Assembly (NCBI GenBank): GCA_000961805.1
Contig: LADV01000248.1
Span: forward strand, 1-16,090
Source of the DNA: Peptococcaceae bacterium BRH_c23
GTDB taxonomy: Bacteria; Bacillota_B; Desulfitobacteriia; Desulfitobacteriales; Desulfitobacteriaceae
DNA length: 16,090 bases
Direction: 5' to 3'
Positions 7,701-13,160 of this stretch are shown here, one piece after another. Made by a program: the position numbers and the translations under genes. Numbering within the stretch: the stretch's first letter is position 1; every line of letters begins with the position of its first letter. Under the pieces are notes generated by a model. It searched no databases and was not told the origin of the DNA. It saw only the letters and a list, made by a program, of their open reading frames with translations.

Positions 7701-8233
7701 AACTGCCCTATCCCTTCAATCGTTTCAACTCGCTCGTACCCTCCGGCAGTTAGGGTATGGAGAATCTCGGACAAGCCGTACCCCTGCCCCACTTGGAAAA
7801 CCAACGTATACTCTTTAAAGCGTTCGACTGGGAATACACGTCGTTCTAAAGCAAGTACTGAAGCTACAACCGTACACTTGGGATCTTGAGCCAGTCGATT
7901 CAATACGCGAATGCGTTCTGAGGTTGTCTCCCTGCTTTTACCTAACACTTCAAAAGGAAGCCATTCTGTCGAAGGCAAATGCAAGATAGTTTGATGCGGA
8001 CACCAGGTCCGCAAATCGCTGGTCCACTTTTGAGCCTGCTCCTCCGAATAGGTCAGAATCAAGCCTGGCCCTGGTTTAGACCTTTGTACAAGCTGAGCAA
8101 CAAAAGCTGCCTTTTGACTTCCTGTTAAGTCATAAATCATTTGGGGCCATTCTCCATGGCTTAACGACAGGTCGATCTCCTTAATATCGAGACCTCTGCG
8201 AAGATAATCGTAAATTGTGTTCAAACCGCTCAT
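4688..8233 (-). CDS. mfd: Transcription-repair coupling factor Mfd
   Basis: Large ATP-driven DNA translocase of 1181 residues, full length for Mfd. It has an N-terminal UvrB-like region that recruits UvrA (about 1-350), a CarD-like RNA polymerase-binding module near 505-570 (KPGDFVVHVHHGIGQFTGID), and RecG-like helicase lobes. Those lobes carry Walker A GDVGYGKTE near 659, the DEEQRFG box near 758 and QLRGRVGRSN near 925. The TRCF C-terminal domain follows from about 1027. Mfd removes stalled RNA polymerase from lesions and brings in nucleotide excision repair. Start choice is open: the ATG at 8233 touches aaagg with no spacing, while the in-frame TTG at 8224 sits about 8 bases from it. It begins 3 bases after fin, so translation is likely coupled. 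Confidence 0.97.
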   Translation of the reverse strand: MSGLNTIYDYLRRGLDIKEIDLSLSHGEWPQMIYDLTGSQKAAFVAQLVQRSKPGPGLILTYSEEQAQKWTSDLRTWCPHQTILHLPSTEWLPFEVLGKSRETTSERIRVLNRLAQDPKCTVVASVLALERRVFPVERFKEYTLVFQVGQGYGLSEILHTLTAGGYERVETIEGIGQFALRGGILDIAPLDGEAVRIEFFDDEVDSIRTIDLGTQKSIASQDKVFIPPVMEYIVTKEELGKLCFAIRAEARKIMGRHQRAGRKEAADRLQNKVDSLVERLERGILDENVYPFLSLVNTPLVPFFSYLSDAHCVFLDEPLRLKELLEFQANERLLEFTQQLERGEGFVHPEAQFINYEDILSYGKKHPLIGLSTLLRQAPGISPKQIFSLNARPLTGFMGKTSMLVDEIIHRKDANYVVALFVGDEAHAERLIQGLKDRGLSASSKGLEDSIEAGRVYVYPFSLDQGFELPLAKLVILTETEIYKRESKAVAKKPKTPTKKNLFISDLKPGDFVVHVHHGIGQFTGIDRLEVGGIAKDYFGIRYAGEDRLYVPLDQLHLLQKYLGSAGETLPKLYKLGGTDWYKVKNKTRSAVKEMAIDLVKLYAQREAIQGFAFSQDNAWQTEFEEKFPYVETPDQLQSIEDVKADMIRPRPMDRLLCGDVGYGKTEVALRAAFKAVMDSKQVAVLVPTTILAQQHFNTFRERFMGYPIKIEMLSRFRSQKEQKEIIRGIKEGQIDVVVGTHRLLSEAIKFSDLGLLVIDEEQRFGVTHKEKLKTLKGNIDVLTLSATPIPRTLHMSLVGVRDMSIIETPPEGRYPVQTYVTEFRPDVVREAIRREIQRGGQVFYVHNRVEDMDQVIHFLSQLVPEARFGVAHGQMRETALERVMLDFLEHEMDVLVSTTIIETGLDMPNVNTLIIDESDRFGLSQLYQLRGRVGRSNRKAYTYLLYKPQKVLTEIAEKRLAAIREFTEFGAGFKIAMRDLEIRGAGNLIGAQQHGHLSAVGFEMYSQMLKEAVQELRGEKVEEVVEPSIELQVDAFLPDSYVVDRQSKASLYQRLSMVHDEGELSEMVDELVDRFGTPTREVEHLIEIIRIKLLASSLKIEQIQQAKQNVIIRFSADLGITGENLMSVASASPYPLSFKTMQNGNLECKIRIRTIDQEAVIEASRRVLSTFCDIASRTTP

Positions 8234-8236
8234 CCT

Positions 8237-8413
8237 TTAATGATAAACATTCCCTGTTTTGATTTCCATTTCGTTCAAACAACTTGGGCAAAGTACATAG
8301 GCTACATTTCCAGTAATATTCACTGCATAATCCGCAGTATGACTGGTTAAACCATCTAACTCAAGCTCACCAATAATTCGATCGCAAGCGTGGCAGACCT
8401 TTAATATCTTCAT
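8237..8413 (-). CDS. fin: Fin-like anti-sigma-F factor, small zinc-finger protein (YabK)
   Basis: ORF of 58 residues between pth and mfd, too short for usual ORF thresholds. The protein begins MKILKVCHACDRIIGELEL and has CHAC (residues 7-10) and CPSC (42-45), two CxxC pairs that would bind one zinc. B. subtilis Fin (YabK, 76 residues) has the same layout and the same position between pth and mfd. Fin is known to bind core RNA polymerase and inhibit sigma-F activity, helping the forespore switch from sigma-F to sigma-G. The C-terminus is shorter than in Bacillus. The ATG has gggaggt 8 bases upstream, but that site lies in a long hairpin (8417-8464). mfd starts 3 bases after its stop. The assignment rests on zinc motif plus synteny, since I cannot align it. 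Confidence 0.85.
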   Translation of the reverse strand: MKILKVCHACDRIIGELELDGLTSHTADYAVNITGNVAYVLCPSCLNEMEIKTGNVYH

Positions 8414-8416
8414 GCA

Positions 8417-8464
8417 TATAACCTCCCTATGCTAGTAGAATTACCTCTTGCATAGGAGGTTATA
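8417..8464 (-). promoter_or_regulatory. Hairpin that would bury the fin Shine-Dalgarno
   Basis: In the pth-fin gap the minus-strand RNA can form ten pairs (tataacctcc with ggaggttata), one bulged base, then five more pairs (tatgc with gcata) around a 17-base loop. The 3' arm contains the gggaggt ribosome-binding site of fin, 8 bases before its ATG. No T run follows, so it is not an ordinary terminator. It could repress fin translation unless opened by a ribosome, a protein or RNA processing. Confidence 0.6.
8427..8453 (-). other. Possible 8-codon leader ORF inside the fin hairpin
   Basis: An ATG in the 5' arm of the hairpin opens the reading frame MQEVILLA, which stops at TAG just before the fin ribosome-binding site. 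A ggag lies 11 bases before the ATG, overlapping the end of pth. Translating it would open the hairpin. It is short, and the ribosome-binding site spacing is poor, so translation is only a possibility. Confidence 0.25.
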
Positions 8465-8471
8465 CTCCTTT

Positions 8472-9071
8472 TTATCGATGGTATAAATTCATGGCTCGAC
8501 TCGCTTCGCCCTTGATCCAGAGGTTTACTGCCTTTTCTGCGCGAACTAGCAGGTCATCCAACTTCGGAAATTCAGTTTCTTCAAAGGGGGAAAGGACATG
8601 ATCGATGATCGATGATCGTGGTTCGTGGTTCGAATCTCGAATATCTAATCTCGAATTTCGAGTAGGCGGACGTCCTACTCCCATTTTAAGCCTCCAAAAT
8701 TTCTCCGTTCCTAGTTCAGCTACAATTGATCGAATCCCATTGTGTCCTCCTGCTCCGCCCTGATCACGCAAACGCATTTTTCCCAGCGACAGATCCATGT
8801 CATCCTGAACGATCAGTAAATCATCGCCGCTAACTTTATAAAAACGCGCGAGTTCACTCACTGACCGTCCGCTCAAATTCATAAACGTTTGAGGTTTTAG
8901 CAGCAGAAGGCGTTCTCCCTCAACGCTCCCCTCCGCCCATAACCCCTGAAACTTAACTCGGAACTGAAGATTATTGATTTCGGCAAGCTGATCAACTAAC
9001 AAAAAACCAATGTTATGGCGTGTCTCCGCATATTGAGGTCCTGGATTTCCAAGTCCAACAATAACCTTCAT
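8472..9071 (-). CDS. pth: Peptidyl-tRNA hydrolase with an in-frame repeat insertion
   Basis: Frees tRNA from prematurely released peptidyl-tRNA. The protein has 199 residues with all key sites: [13 protein letters not shown] at the start, catalytic N9 and H19, [10 protein letters not shown] (59-68) with N65, DDMDL (90-94) carrying the catalytic Asp, and GGHNGIRSI (108-116) with N111. After GVGRPP (131-136) comes a polar segment, [20 protein letters not shown] (137-156), before the usual VLSPF. E. coli Pth has about 9 residues between its GHP and VL; here 23 lie between GRP and VL. The extra DNA is a perfect-period 7-base array (8598-8660). The reading frame stays open, so the enzyme is probably active, with an enlarged surface loop. 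The ATG has ggaggtga at good spacing. fin follows. Confidence 0.96.
   Translation of the reverse strand: MKVIVGLGNPGPQYAETRHNIGFLLVDQLAEINNLQFRVKFQGLWAEGSVEGERLLLLKPQTFMNLSGRSVSELARFYKVSGDDLLIVQDDMDLSLGKMRLRDQGGAGGHNGIRSIVAELGTEKFWRLKMGVGRPPTRNSRLDIRDSNHEPRSSIIDHVLSPFEETEFPKLDDLLVRAEKAVNLWIKGEASRAMNLYHR
8598..8660. repeat. Heptanucleotide tandem array within pth
   Basis: The 63 bases divide exactly into nine 7-base units. On the plus strand they read atgatcg three times, tggttcg twice, then aatctcg, aatatct, aatctcg and aatttcg. All but one end in tcg. Sixty-three bases equal 21 codons, so the pth frame is kept. The word ctaatctcgaa (8645-8655) also appears in both intergenic repeat clusters (12404-12414 and, reversed, 864-874), which links this array to that family. 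Confidence 0.9.
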
Positions 9072-9090
9072 TCATCTCACCTCCAAAGCA

Positions 9091-9126
9091 TATTCATACG
9101 ACACTCTGAATACATTCTCTAAGAAT
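9091..9126. promoter_or_regulatory. Inverted repeats between divergent pth and PRC-barrel genes
   Basis: The 91-base divergent gap has tattca...tgaata (9091-9096 with 9107-9112) and attct-cta-agaat (9114-9126). They may be operator or promoter parts for one or both genes. I could not place convincing -35/-10 pairs on either strand. Confidence 0.3.
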
Positions 9127-9162
9127 AGGCAACGAATTTTCACCGAAAAGGAGAGTGCACCT

Positions 9163-9888
9163 GTGAAACCTAGTCGAAAATTCCTATCCTTACCCATCAT
9201 CTCTCTCCAAGAAGGGCATCAAATAGGGTATGTCAAAAGCTTGATTCTTAATGCAAGGACGAAGTCCCTAGCTGCAATCGTAGTAGACCCCAAAGGTTTT
9301 TTTAAGGATCAGCGCATTATTCCCTATTCCAGAGTTGTCAGTGTAGGAGATGATGCAATCACAATTGACAAAGAGTCCCATGTGGAGAAACCATCAAACC
9401 TTCCAGAATTATTAGAGTTGGTCAAAGAAAAATTGACCATCATTGGCACCAAGCTGGTCACAGAAACCGGAAAAACACTAGGTAATGCCGACGAATATTA
9501 TATCGATCCCAAGACAGGAAAAATAACCCAAATCGAGATTTCCGGAGGAAAACTCGAAGGATTCTTAAGTGGCAAAGCGTGGATTGCCGCAGAGTATATT
9601 ACCACAATTGGACACGATGTCATCGTAACTCAAAAAGAAAGTGAGAAAGCACTCATCGTATCAGATAAAGGGCTCAACGACACCCTCAAAAACCTCGTTC
9701 ACTCAACATCCCATCTAGCCTCAGAAACGACTCATACGATCAGCAAGTACTTTAAAAAGGACCGCTCTAAAACAACGGCACACCTCGCTCCAGAAAAGGC
9801 ACTCGTCCAGGTAGACGAAATCGAAACCACCCCCCCGGAAAGCAAAACAAGCTCGGAAATACCCATAACCAAAGACCCCCTGGGATAA
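9163..9888 (+). CDS. PRC-barrel domain protein
   Basis: The only complete plus-strand gene in the window: 241 residues and cytoplasmic, with no signal peptide or membrane segment. It appears to hold two PRC-barrel modules: residues 5-70 (SLPIISLQEGHQIGYVKSLI to RVVSVGDDAITID) and about 85-160 (GTKLVTETGKTLGNADEYYI to EYITTIGHDVIVT). The remaining 80 residues are polar, rich in Ser, Thr, Lys and Glu, and likely flexible. PRC barrels occur in photosynthetic reaction centre H subunits, RimM and many small unassigned proteins of spore formers; the function here is unknown. The start is GTG with aaggagag 9 bases upstream. It sits where B. subtilis has ctc, on the opposite strand. Its stop lies in the loop of the terminator it shares with prs. 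Confidence 0.85.
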   Translation: MKPSRKFLSLPIISLQEGHQIGYVKSLILNARTKSLAAIVVDPKGFFKDQRIIPYSRVVSVGDDAITIDKESHVEKPSNLPELLELVKEKLTIIGTKLVTETGKTLGNADEYYIDPKTGKITQIEISGGKLEGFLSGKAWIAAEYITTIGHDVIVTQKESEKALIVSDKGLNDTLKNLVHSTSHLASETTHTISKYFKKDRSKTTAHLAPEKALVQVDEIETTPPESKTSSEIPITKDPLG

Positions 9889-9906
9889 TACCCCAGGGGC
9901 CTTTTT
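9877..9906 (+). terminator. Convergent terminator between PRC-barrel gene and prs
   Basis: A stem of 8 perfect GC-rich pairs (9877-9884 with 9892-9899) is followed on the plus strand by cctttttaa. The PRC-barrel stop codon (9886-9888) is in the loop, and the T run overlaps the prs stop codon (9905-9907). On the minus strand the same stem has only a weak T run, so it may serve prs less well. Confidence 0.85.
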
Positions 9907-10846
9907 AACTAAATAGTTTACTGACTGAAAGATCCTCGTGAATGCGAACAATAGCCTCACCTAGTAGTGGTGCCACTGATAACACTCTAATCCTTGGTAT
10001 AGTCTTCTCTTTACCCAAAGGAATCGTATTCGTAACAACAAGCTCACGAATAACAGAATTCCCTATGCGTTCAATAGCTGGTCCTGACAACACAGCATGA
10101 GTACAACAGGCATACACTTCCTTGGCACCCCGCTCGAGAAGGGCCTGAGCCCCCTGAGTAATAGTTCCAGCTGTATCGATTATGTCATCGATCATAATCA
10201 CAGTCTTGCCTTTCAGGTCACCAATGACATTCATAATCTCAGAAACGTTAGGTTCAGGCCGACGTTTATCGATAATAGCCAGAGAAGCTCCGATCCGTTC
10301 AGAAAAATCTCGAGCTCGAGTCACTCCACCTAAATCCGGAGATACAACACAAAGATTTTCAAGCCCCTTCTCCTTAAAATATTCAGCTAGAATAGGAACC
10401 CCGGGTAAGTGATCCAGCGGAATATCAAAGAAGCCTTGAATCGCCGGAGCATGCAAGTCCATAGTTACCACACGGTCTGCACCCGCTGTAGTAATTAGAT
10501 TAGCCATTAGTTTGGCAGTAATCGGATCACGGGCCCTTGTCTTACGCTCTTGCCTGGCATAGCCATAATACGGCATTACGGCCGTAATTCGGCGCGCTGA
10601 CGCTCGGCGAATAGCGTCAATCATGATTAATAATTCCATGATGTTATCATTCGTAGGATGGCAGGTGGGTTGTACCACATATATATCTGCGCCTCGAACA
10701 CTTTCATCAATCGCCAGACACGTCTCCCCATCTTGAAAACGTTTTATTTTCGACTCACCCAGAGGAACCCCCAAATAGTCTACGATTTCTTGCGCCAACG
10801 GTCGATTGGCATTCCCACAAAAAATCTTAAATTCTTTTGCTGCCAT
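9905..10846 (-). CDS. prs: Ribose-phosphate pyrophosphokinase (PRPP synthase)
   Basis: Makes PRPP from ribose 5-phosphate and ATP, feeding purine, pyrimidine, histidine and tryptophan synthesis. The 313-residue length is typical. Visible motifs are FQDGE (37-41), ATP-site [10 protein letters not shown] (93-102), MDLHA (129-133) with the catalytic His, [15 protein letters not shown] (167-181), and the PRPP loop [11 protein letters not shown] (218-228). The ATG has aggggg about 10 bases upstream. It lies 15 bases after glmU, so the two are probably co-transcribed, as in B. subtilis. PurR, encoded upstream in the window, senses PRPP, so product and sensor are linked on the map. It converges with the PRC-barrel gene and overlaps its terminator. 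Confidence 0.97.
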   Translation of the reverse strand: MAAKEFKIFCGNANRPLAQEIVDYLGVPLGESKIKRFQDGETCLAIDESVRGADIYVVQPTCHPTNDNIMELLIMIDAIRRASARRITAVMPYYGYARQERKTRARDPITAKLMANLITTAGADRVVTMDLHAPAIQGFFDIPLDHLPGVPILAEYFKEKGLENLCVVSPDLGGVTRARDFSERIGASLAIIDKRRPEPNVSEIMNVIGDLKGKTVIMIDDIIDTAGTITQGAQALLERGAKEVYACCTHAVLSGPAIERIGNSVIRELVVTNTIPLGKEKTIPRIRVLSVAPLLGEAIVRIHEDLSVSKLFS

Positions 10847-10861
10847 GCCTATTATTGCCCC

Positions 10862-12223
10862 CTATTTCATCTTTTCGCGATGCCAATGCTCCTTGATCAC
10901 CTGATGGCTTCGTTCCACTGCCAAGCTCTCCGCAGGAACATTCTTGGTTATGGTAGACCCCGCACCCGTTACTGCATGTTCTCCCACTTCAATCGGAGCA
11001 ACTAAGTTTGTATTACTTCCGATAAACGCATAATCACCAATTTTGGTAGTATGTTTATTAACCCCATCATAGTTACATGTAATGGTGCCCGCTCCAATAT
11101 TTGCTGATTTTCCAATCTGCGCGTCTCCAATGTAACTTAAATGAGGTATTTTTGCTCCCTTTCCGATCCAACTATTCTTAATTTCTACAAAGTCGCCTAT
11201 TTTCACTTCCGCTTCTAAGTTTGTGCCTGGTCGCAAATAGGTATATGGGCCAATGCGACAACGTTCTCCAATAACTGCATCTTTAGCTACCGTATAGACA
11301 ACCTCAGCCCCACGCCCTACTACACAATTTTCCAAACTAGTTTGTGGACCGATCACAGCATCCTCTTCAATCCGAGTTTTTCCTATTAATCGTGTAAAAG
11401 GTAAAATCGTGACATCTTGCGTGAGTTCTACTTCGGCATCGATAAAGGTTGATGCTGGATCTATAAGTGTTACCCCTTCTGCCATCCAATGCTCAAGTAT
11501 GTTCTTACGAAGAATTGCTTCAGCCTCGGCCAATTGTCCTCGGCTATTGATCCCTAATGCTTCATGGGAATCTGAGGTAAGATAGGTTAGCATTTTTTCC
11601 TTAAGGTTAGAAAAAACCTCAAAGACTTCCGTCAAGTAATATTCCCCTTGAAAATTCTGTGTAGTAATTTTCGTTAGGGCGCTTATAAGTGCAGATGCCT
11701 TAAAGCAATACGTCCCAGTGTTAATTTCCTTGATCTCCCGTTCAACAGACGTTGCATCTTTTTCCTCAATTATTTTGACTAGGTTTTCACCGTCTTTAAC
11801 AATCCGGCCATACCCAAAGGGCTGATCCATAGAGGCTGTCAATACAGTGGCACTTGCCCCTTGTGCCTGGTGCATTTCAACGAGAGCTAGTAGTGTTTCG
11901 GGCTTAAGCAAGGGCTGATCTCCACTCAAGACTAGAACCGTCTGAGCGTCTTTTAAAAAGGGTATAGCTTGCATTATAGCATGTCCCGTACCGAGCTGCT
12001 CTTCTTGAACTACAATCTCGGCTCGTTGCTGGATACTCACTTCAATTCCCTCTCGTCCATGTCCGACAACGACCAGCGGGTGCTTAATTCCAGCGTGTTT
12101 TAGGATGTCTAAGACATGTTCAATCAGAGTTTTCCCTGCTAATGAATGCATGACTTTAGGCAACTTTGATTTCATCCTTGTCCCTTTACCCGCTGCCATG
12201 ACCACTGCAACCAAATTAGACAT
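10862..12223 (-). CDS. glmU: Bifunctional GlmU, UDP-GlcNAc pyrophosphorylase/acetyltransferase
   Basis: Catalyses the last two steps to UDP-N-acetylglucosamine, the precursor for peptidoglycan and teichoic acids. The protein has 453 residues. The N-terminal uridyltransferase has the nucleotide loop LVAVVMAAGKGTRMKSKLPK (4-23), QLGTGHA (76-82) and GDQPLL (101-106). The C-terminal left-handed beta helix (about 250-450) has hexapeptide repeats, the acetyl-transfer histidine H361 in PHLSYIGDA, and GAGTITCNYDGVNKH. The start is ATG with ggaggag 9 bases upstream. It is followed by prs after 15 bases. Upstream is a 562-base gap with a candidate promoter at 12589-12618, which would give a leader of more than 350 bases crossing repeat cluster B. 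Confidence 0.97.
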   Translation of the reverse strand: MSNLVAVVMAAGKGTRMKSKLPKVMHSLAGKTLIEHVLDILKHAGIKHPLVVVGHGREGIEVSIQQRAEIVVQEEQLGTGHAIMQAIPFLKDAQTVLVLSGDQPLLKPETLLALVEMHQAQGASATVLTASMDQPFGYGRIVKDGENLVKIIEEKDATSVEREIKEINTGTYCFKASALISALTKITTQNFQGEYYLTEVFEVFSNLKEKMLTYLTSDSHEALGINSRGQLAEAEAILRKNILEHWMAEGVTLIDPASTFIDAEVELTQDVTILPFTRLIGKTRIEEDAVIGPQTSLENCVVGRGAEVVYTVAKDAVIGERCRIGPYTYLRPGTNLEAEVKIGDFVEIKNSWIGKGAKIPHLSYIGDAQIGKSANIGAGTITCNYDGVNKHTTKIGDYAFIGSNTNLVAPIEVGEHAVTGAGSTITKNVPAESLAVERSHQVIKEHWHREKMK

Positions 12224-12260
12224 AATTTAATACTCCTCCAGCTTAAGTATAACCTCTACA

Positions 12261-12275
12261 TATACTTATAGTATA
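12261..12275. promoter_or_regulatory. AT-only inverted repeat upstream of glmU
   Basis: tatact-tat-agtata lies about 40 bases upstream of the glmU start, in a very AT-rich stretch with several -10-like words (tatact, tataat) on the minus strand but no matching -35. It could be an operator or a second promoter region; evidence is thin. Confidence 0.25.
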
Positions 12276-12309
12276 TACCTATAAATTATAACTTTCGGGT
12301 GGGTACCTT

Positions 12310-12523
12310 CTTGCCATTCCGGCGCCTTACCATCACGACACCTTGCCATCCTGGCGGTGGTCCCTTCTCACCATCACGGCATCTAGCCATCCATGGCGAT
12401 GCTCTAATCTCGAACGTCCTTGTTCGAGTCATGGTTTCAGGGACACTCGGCCATCCTTGGCCAGTGTTCTAATCTTAACCATCCTTGTTCGAGTCTTGCC
12501 CAGCGCTTTTAGCTCGAACGCCG
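12310..12523 (-). repeat. Modular short-palindrome repeat cluster B
   Basis: This is the same family as 740-935, but in reverse orientation. It has tcgaac-gtcctt-gttcga (12410-12426), ggcc-atcctt-ggcc (12449-12462), further gttcgag words near 12487-12493, a tcgaacg word near 12513, and gccat words repeated from 12313 to 12391. Modules are shared with cluster A but in a different order: here the ggcc palindrome precedes, rather than follows, the ctcgaac palindrome in the family's reading direction. The cluster lies in the putative leader of glmU. No coding potential is seen here. Confidence 0.85.
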
Positions 12524-12544
12524 CCTTATGGAATTTTGACCAGC

Positions 12545-12578
12545 GTATGATAGCACTAATATTTTAGCGCTATCATAC
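12545..12578. promoter_or_regulatory. 10-bp inverted repeat at the presumed glmU transcription start
   Basis: Perfect arms gtatgatagc (12545-12554) and gctatcatac (12569-12578) flank a 14-base AT-rich centre. On the minus strand the repeat begins about 10 bases downstream of the candidate -10 box, so it overlaps the expected start of transcription. It suits an operator or a 5'-end stabilising hairpin. No T run follows on either side. Confidence 0.5.
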
Positions 12579-12588
12579 ATACACCTAA

Positions 12589-12618
12589 ATTATACCCCAA
12601 AAGTCGCTCATTCACCAA
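12589..12618 (-). promoter_or_regulatory. Candidate glmU promoter
   Basis: The minus strand has TTGGTG (12613-12618), an 18-base spacer and a perfect TATAAT (12589-12594). The -35 match is only three of six, but the -10 box is exact. The gap between the spoVG hairpin and glmU needs a promoter if that hairpin terminates. Confidence 0.4.
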
Positions 12619-12715
12619 ATAACGTCGATATTCCTTTTTTATACTAGTCAAAACCCTATGCCGCTCGACACCACTGATGAATTAAATAATTATTACAGAT
12701 ATTCTCTTACTTTTA

Positions 12716-12768
12716 TTAAGACACGTTAAAGGAGACCCAACTTTAAGGTCCCCTTCAACATGTCTTAA
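12716..12768 (-). terminator. 22-bp hairpin after spoVG, terminator-like without T run
   Basis: Two 22-base arms (12716-12737 and 12747-12768) flank a 9-base loop, 17 bases after the spoVG stop. In minus-strand RNA all 22 positions pair, three of them as G-U. Read as plus-strand RNA the same three would be A-C mismatches, so the element is built for the spoVG direction. The following bases (taataaaagtaag) are AT-rich but have no T run, so it may be a processing or stabilising hairpin or an imperfect terminator. Confidence 0.6.
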
Positions 12769-12785
12769 AAGATCTATATAAACTT

Positions 12786-13040
12786 TTAAATGGCTTCTTG
12801 ATAAGCTTTTAAAACAGCCGTTTGAATCACCTCTCGTGCTACAGCTGAAATGGGGTGGGCGATATCACGAAATTCCCCTTCAGGTGTTTTACGGCTAGGC
12901 ATTGCTACAAATATCCCATTCATACCTTCTACAACTTTGACATCGTGGACAACAAAAGCATTATCAAAGGTCACTGAGACTACTGCCTTCATCTTTCCTT
13001 CCGTGTTAATCTTTCTGACCCGCACATCGGTAATATTCAT
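12786..13040 (-). CDS. spoVG: Regulator SpoVG
   Basis: Protein of 84 residues, the usual short SpoVG form: [25 protein letters not shown] at the start, [15 protein letters not shown] (38-52), and [17 protein letters not shown] (57-73), the helix followed by the variable tail. SpoVG is a conserved nucleic-acid-binding regulator that affects septation, sporulation timing and, in other Firmicutes, virulence genes. The ATG is preceded by aagggtggtga. A sigma-H-type promoter lies about 45 bases upstream of the start, matching the known sigma-H control of B. subtilis spoVG. In Bacillus, yabJ lies between purR and spoVG; here only 120 bases separate them and yabJ is absent. A long hairpin follows. 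Confidence 0.96.
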   Translation of the reverse strand: MNITDVRVRKINTEGKMKAVVSVTFDNAFVVHDVKVVEGMNGIFVAMPSRKTPEGEFRDIAHPISAVAREVIQTAVLKAYQEAI

Positions 13041-13084
13041 TATGAATCACCACCCTTCCGCATTCCGGGGTTATTCATAATAAT

Positions 13085-13109
13085 ATTCTCTGTATGGTAA
13101 AAAAATCCT
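13085..13109 (-). promoter_or_regulatory. Sigma-H promoter of spoVG
   Basis: The minus strand reads GCAGGATTT, then 14 bases from the end of AGGATTT to GAAT (13085-13088). As I recall it, the B. subtilis spoVG promoter has the same GCAGGATTT and the same 14-base spacing to GAAT. The sigma-H consensus is AGGAWWT with GAAT. Position upstream of spoVG supports it. Confidence 0.75.
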
Positions 13110-13160
13110 GCCTTAATTATAGAAAAATTTCAATAATCTAAAACGTCATGTCGACAGAAC

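Noticed and set aside
8619..8645. tRNA T-arm-like word (ggttcgaatc) suggesting a tRNA
   Set aside because: It comes from the heptamer array inside pth; no acceptor, D or anticodon stems fit around it.
13041..13079. 12-codon upstream ORF ([12 protein letters not shown]) ending in a TAATG overlap with spoVG
   Set aside because: The sigma-H promoter would place the transcription start almost on its ATG, leaving no ribosome-binding site; the overlap is probably chance.
12786..13160. A yabJ (RidA-like) gene between purR and spoVG, as in Bacillus
   Set aside because: Only 120 bases separate the two genes and no such frame exists.
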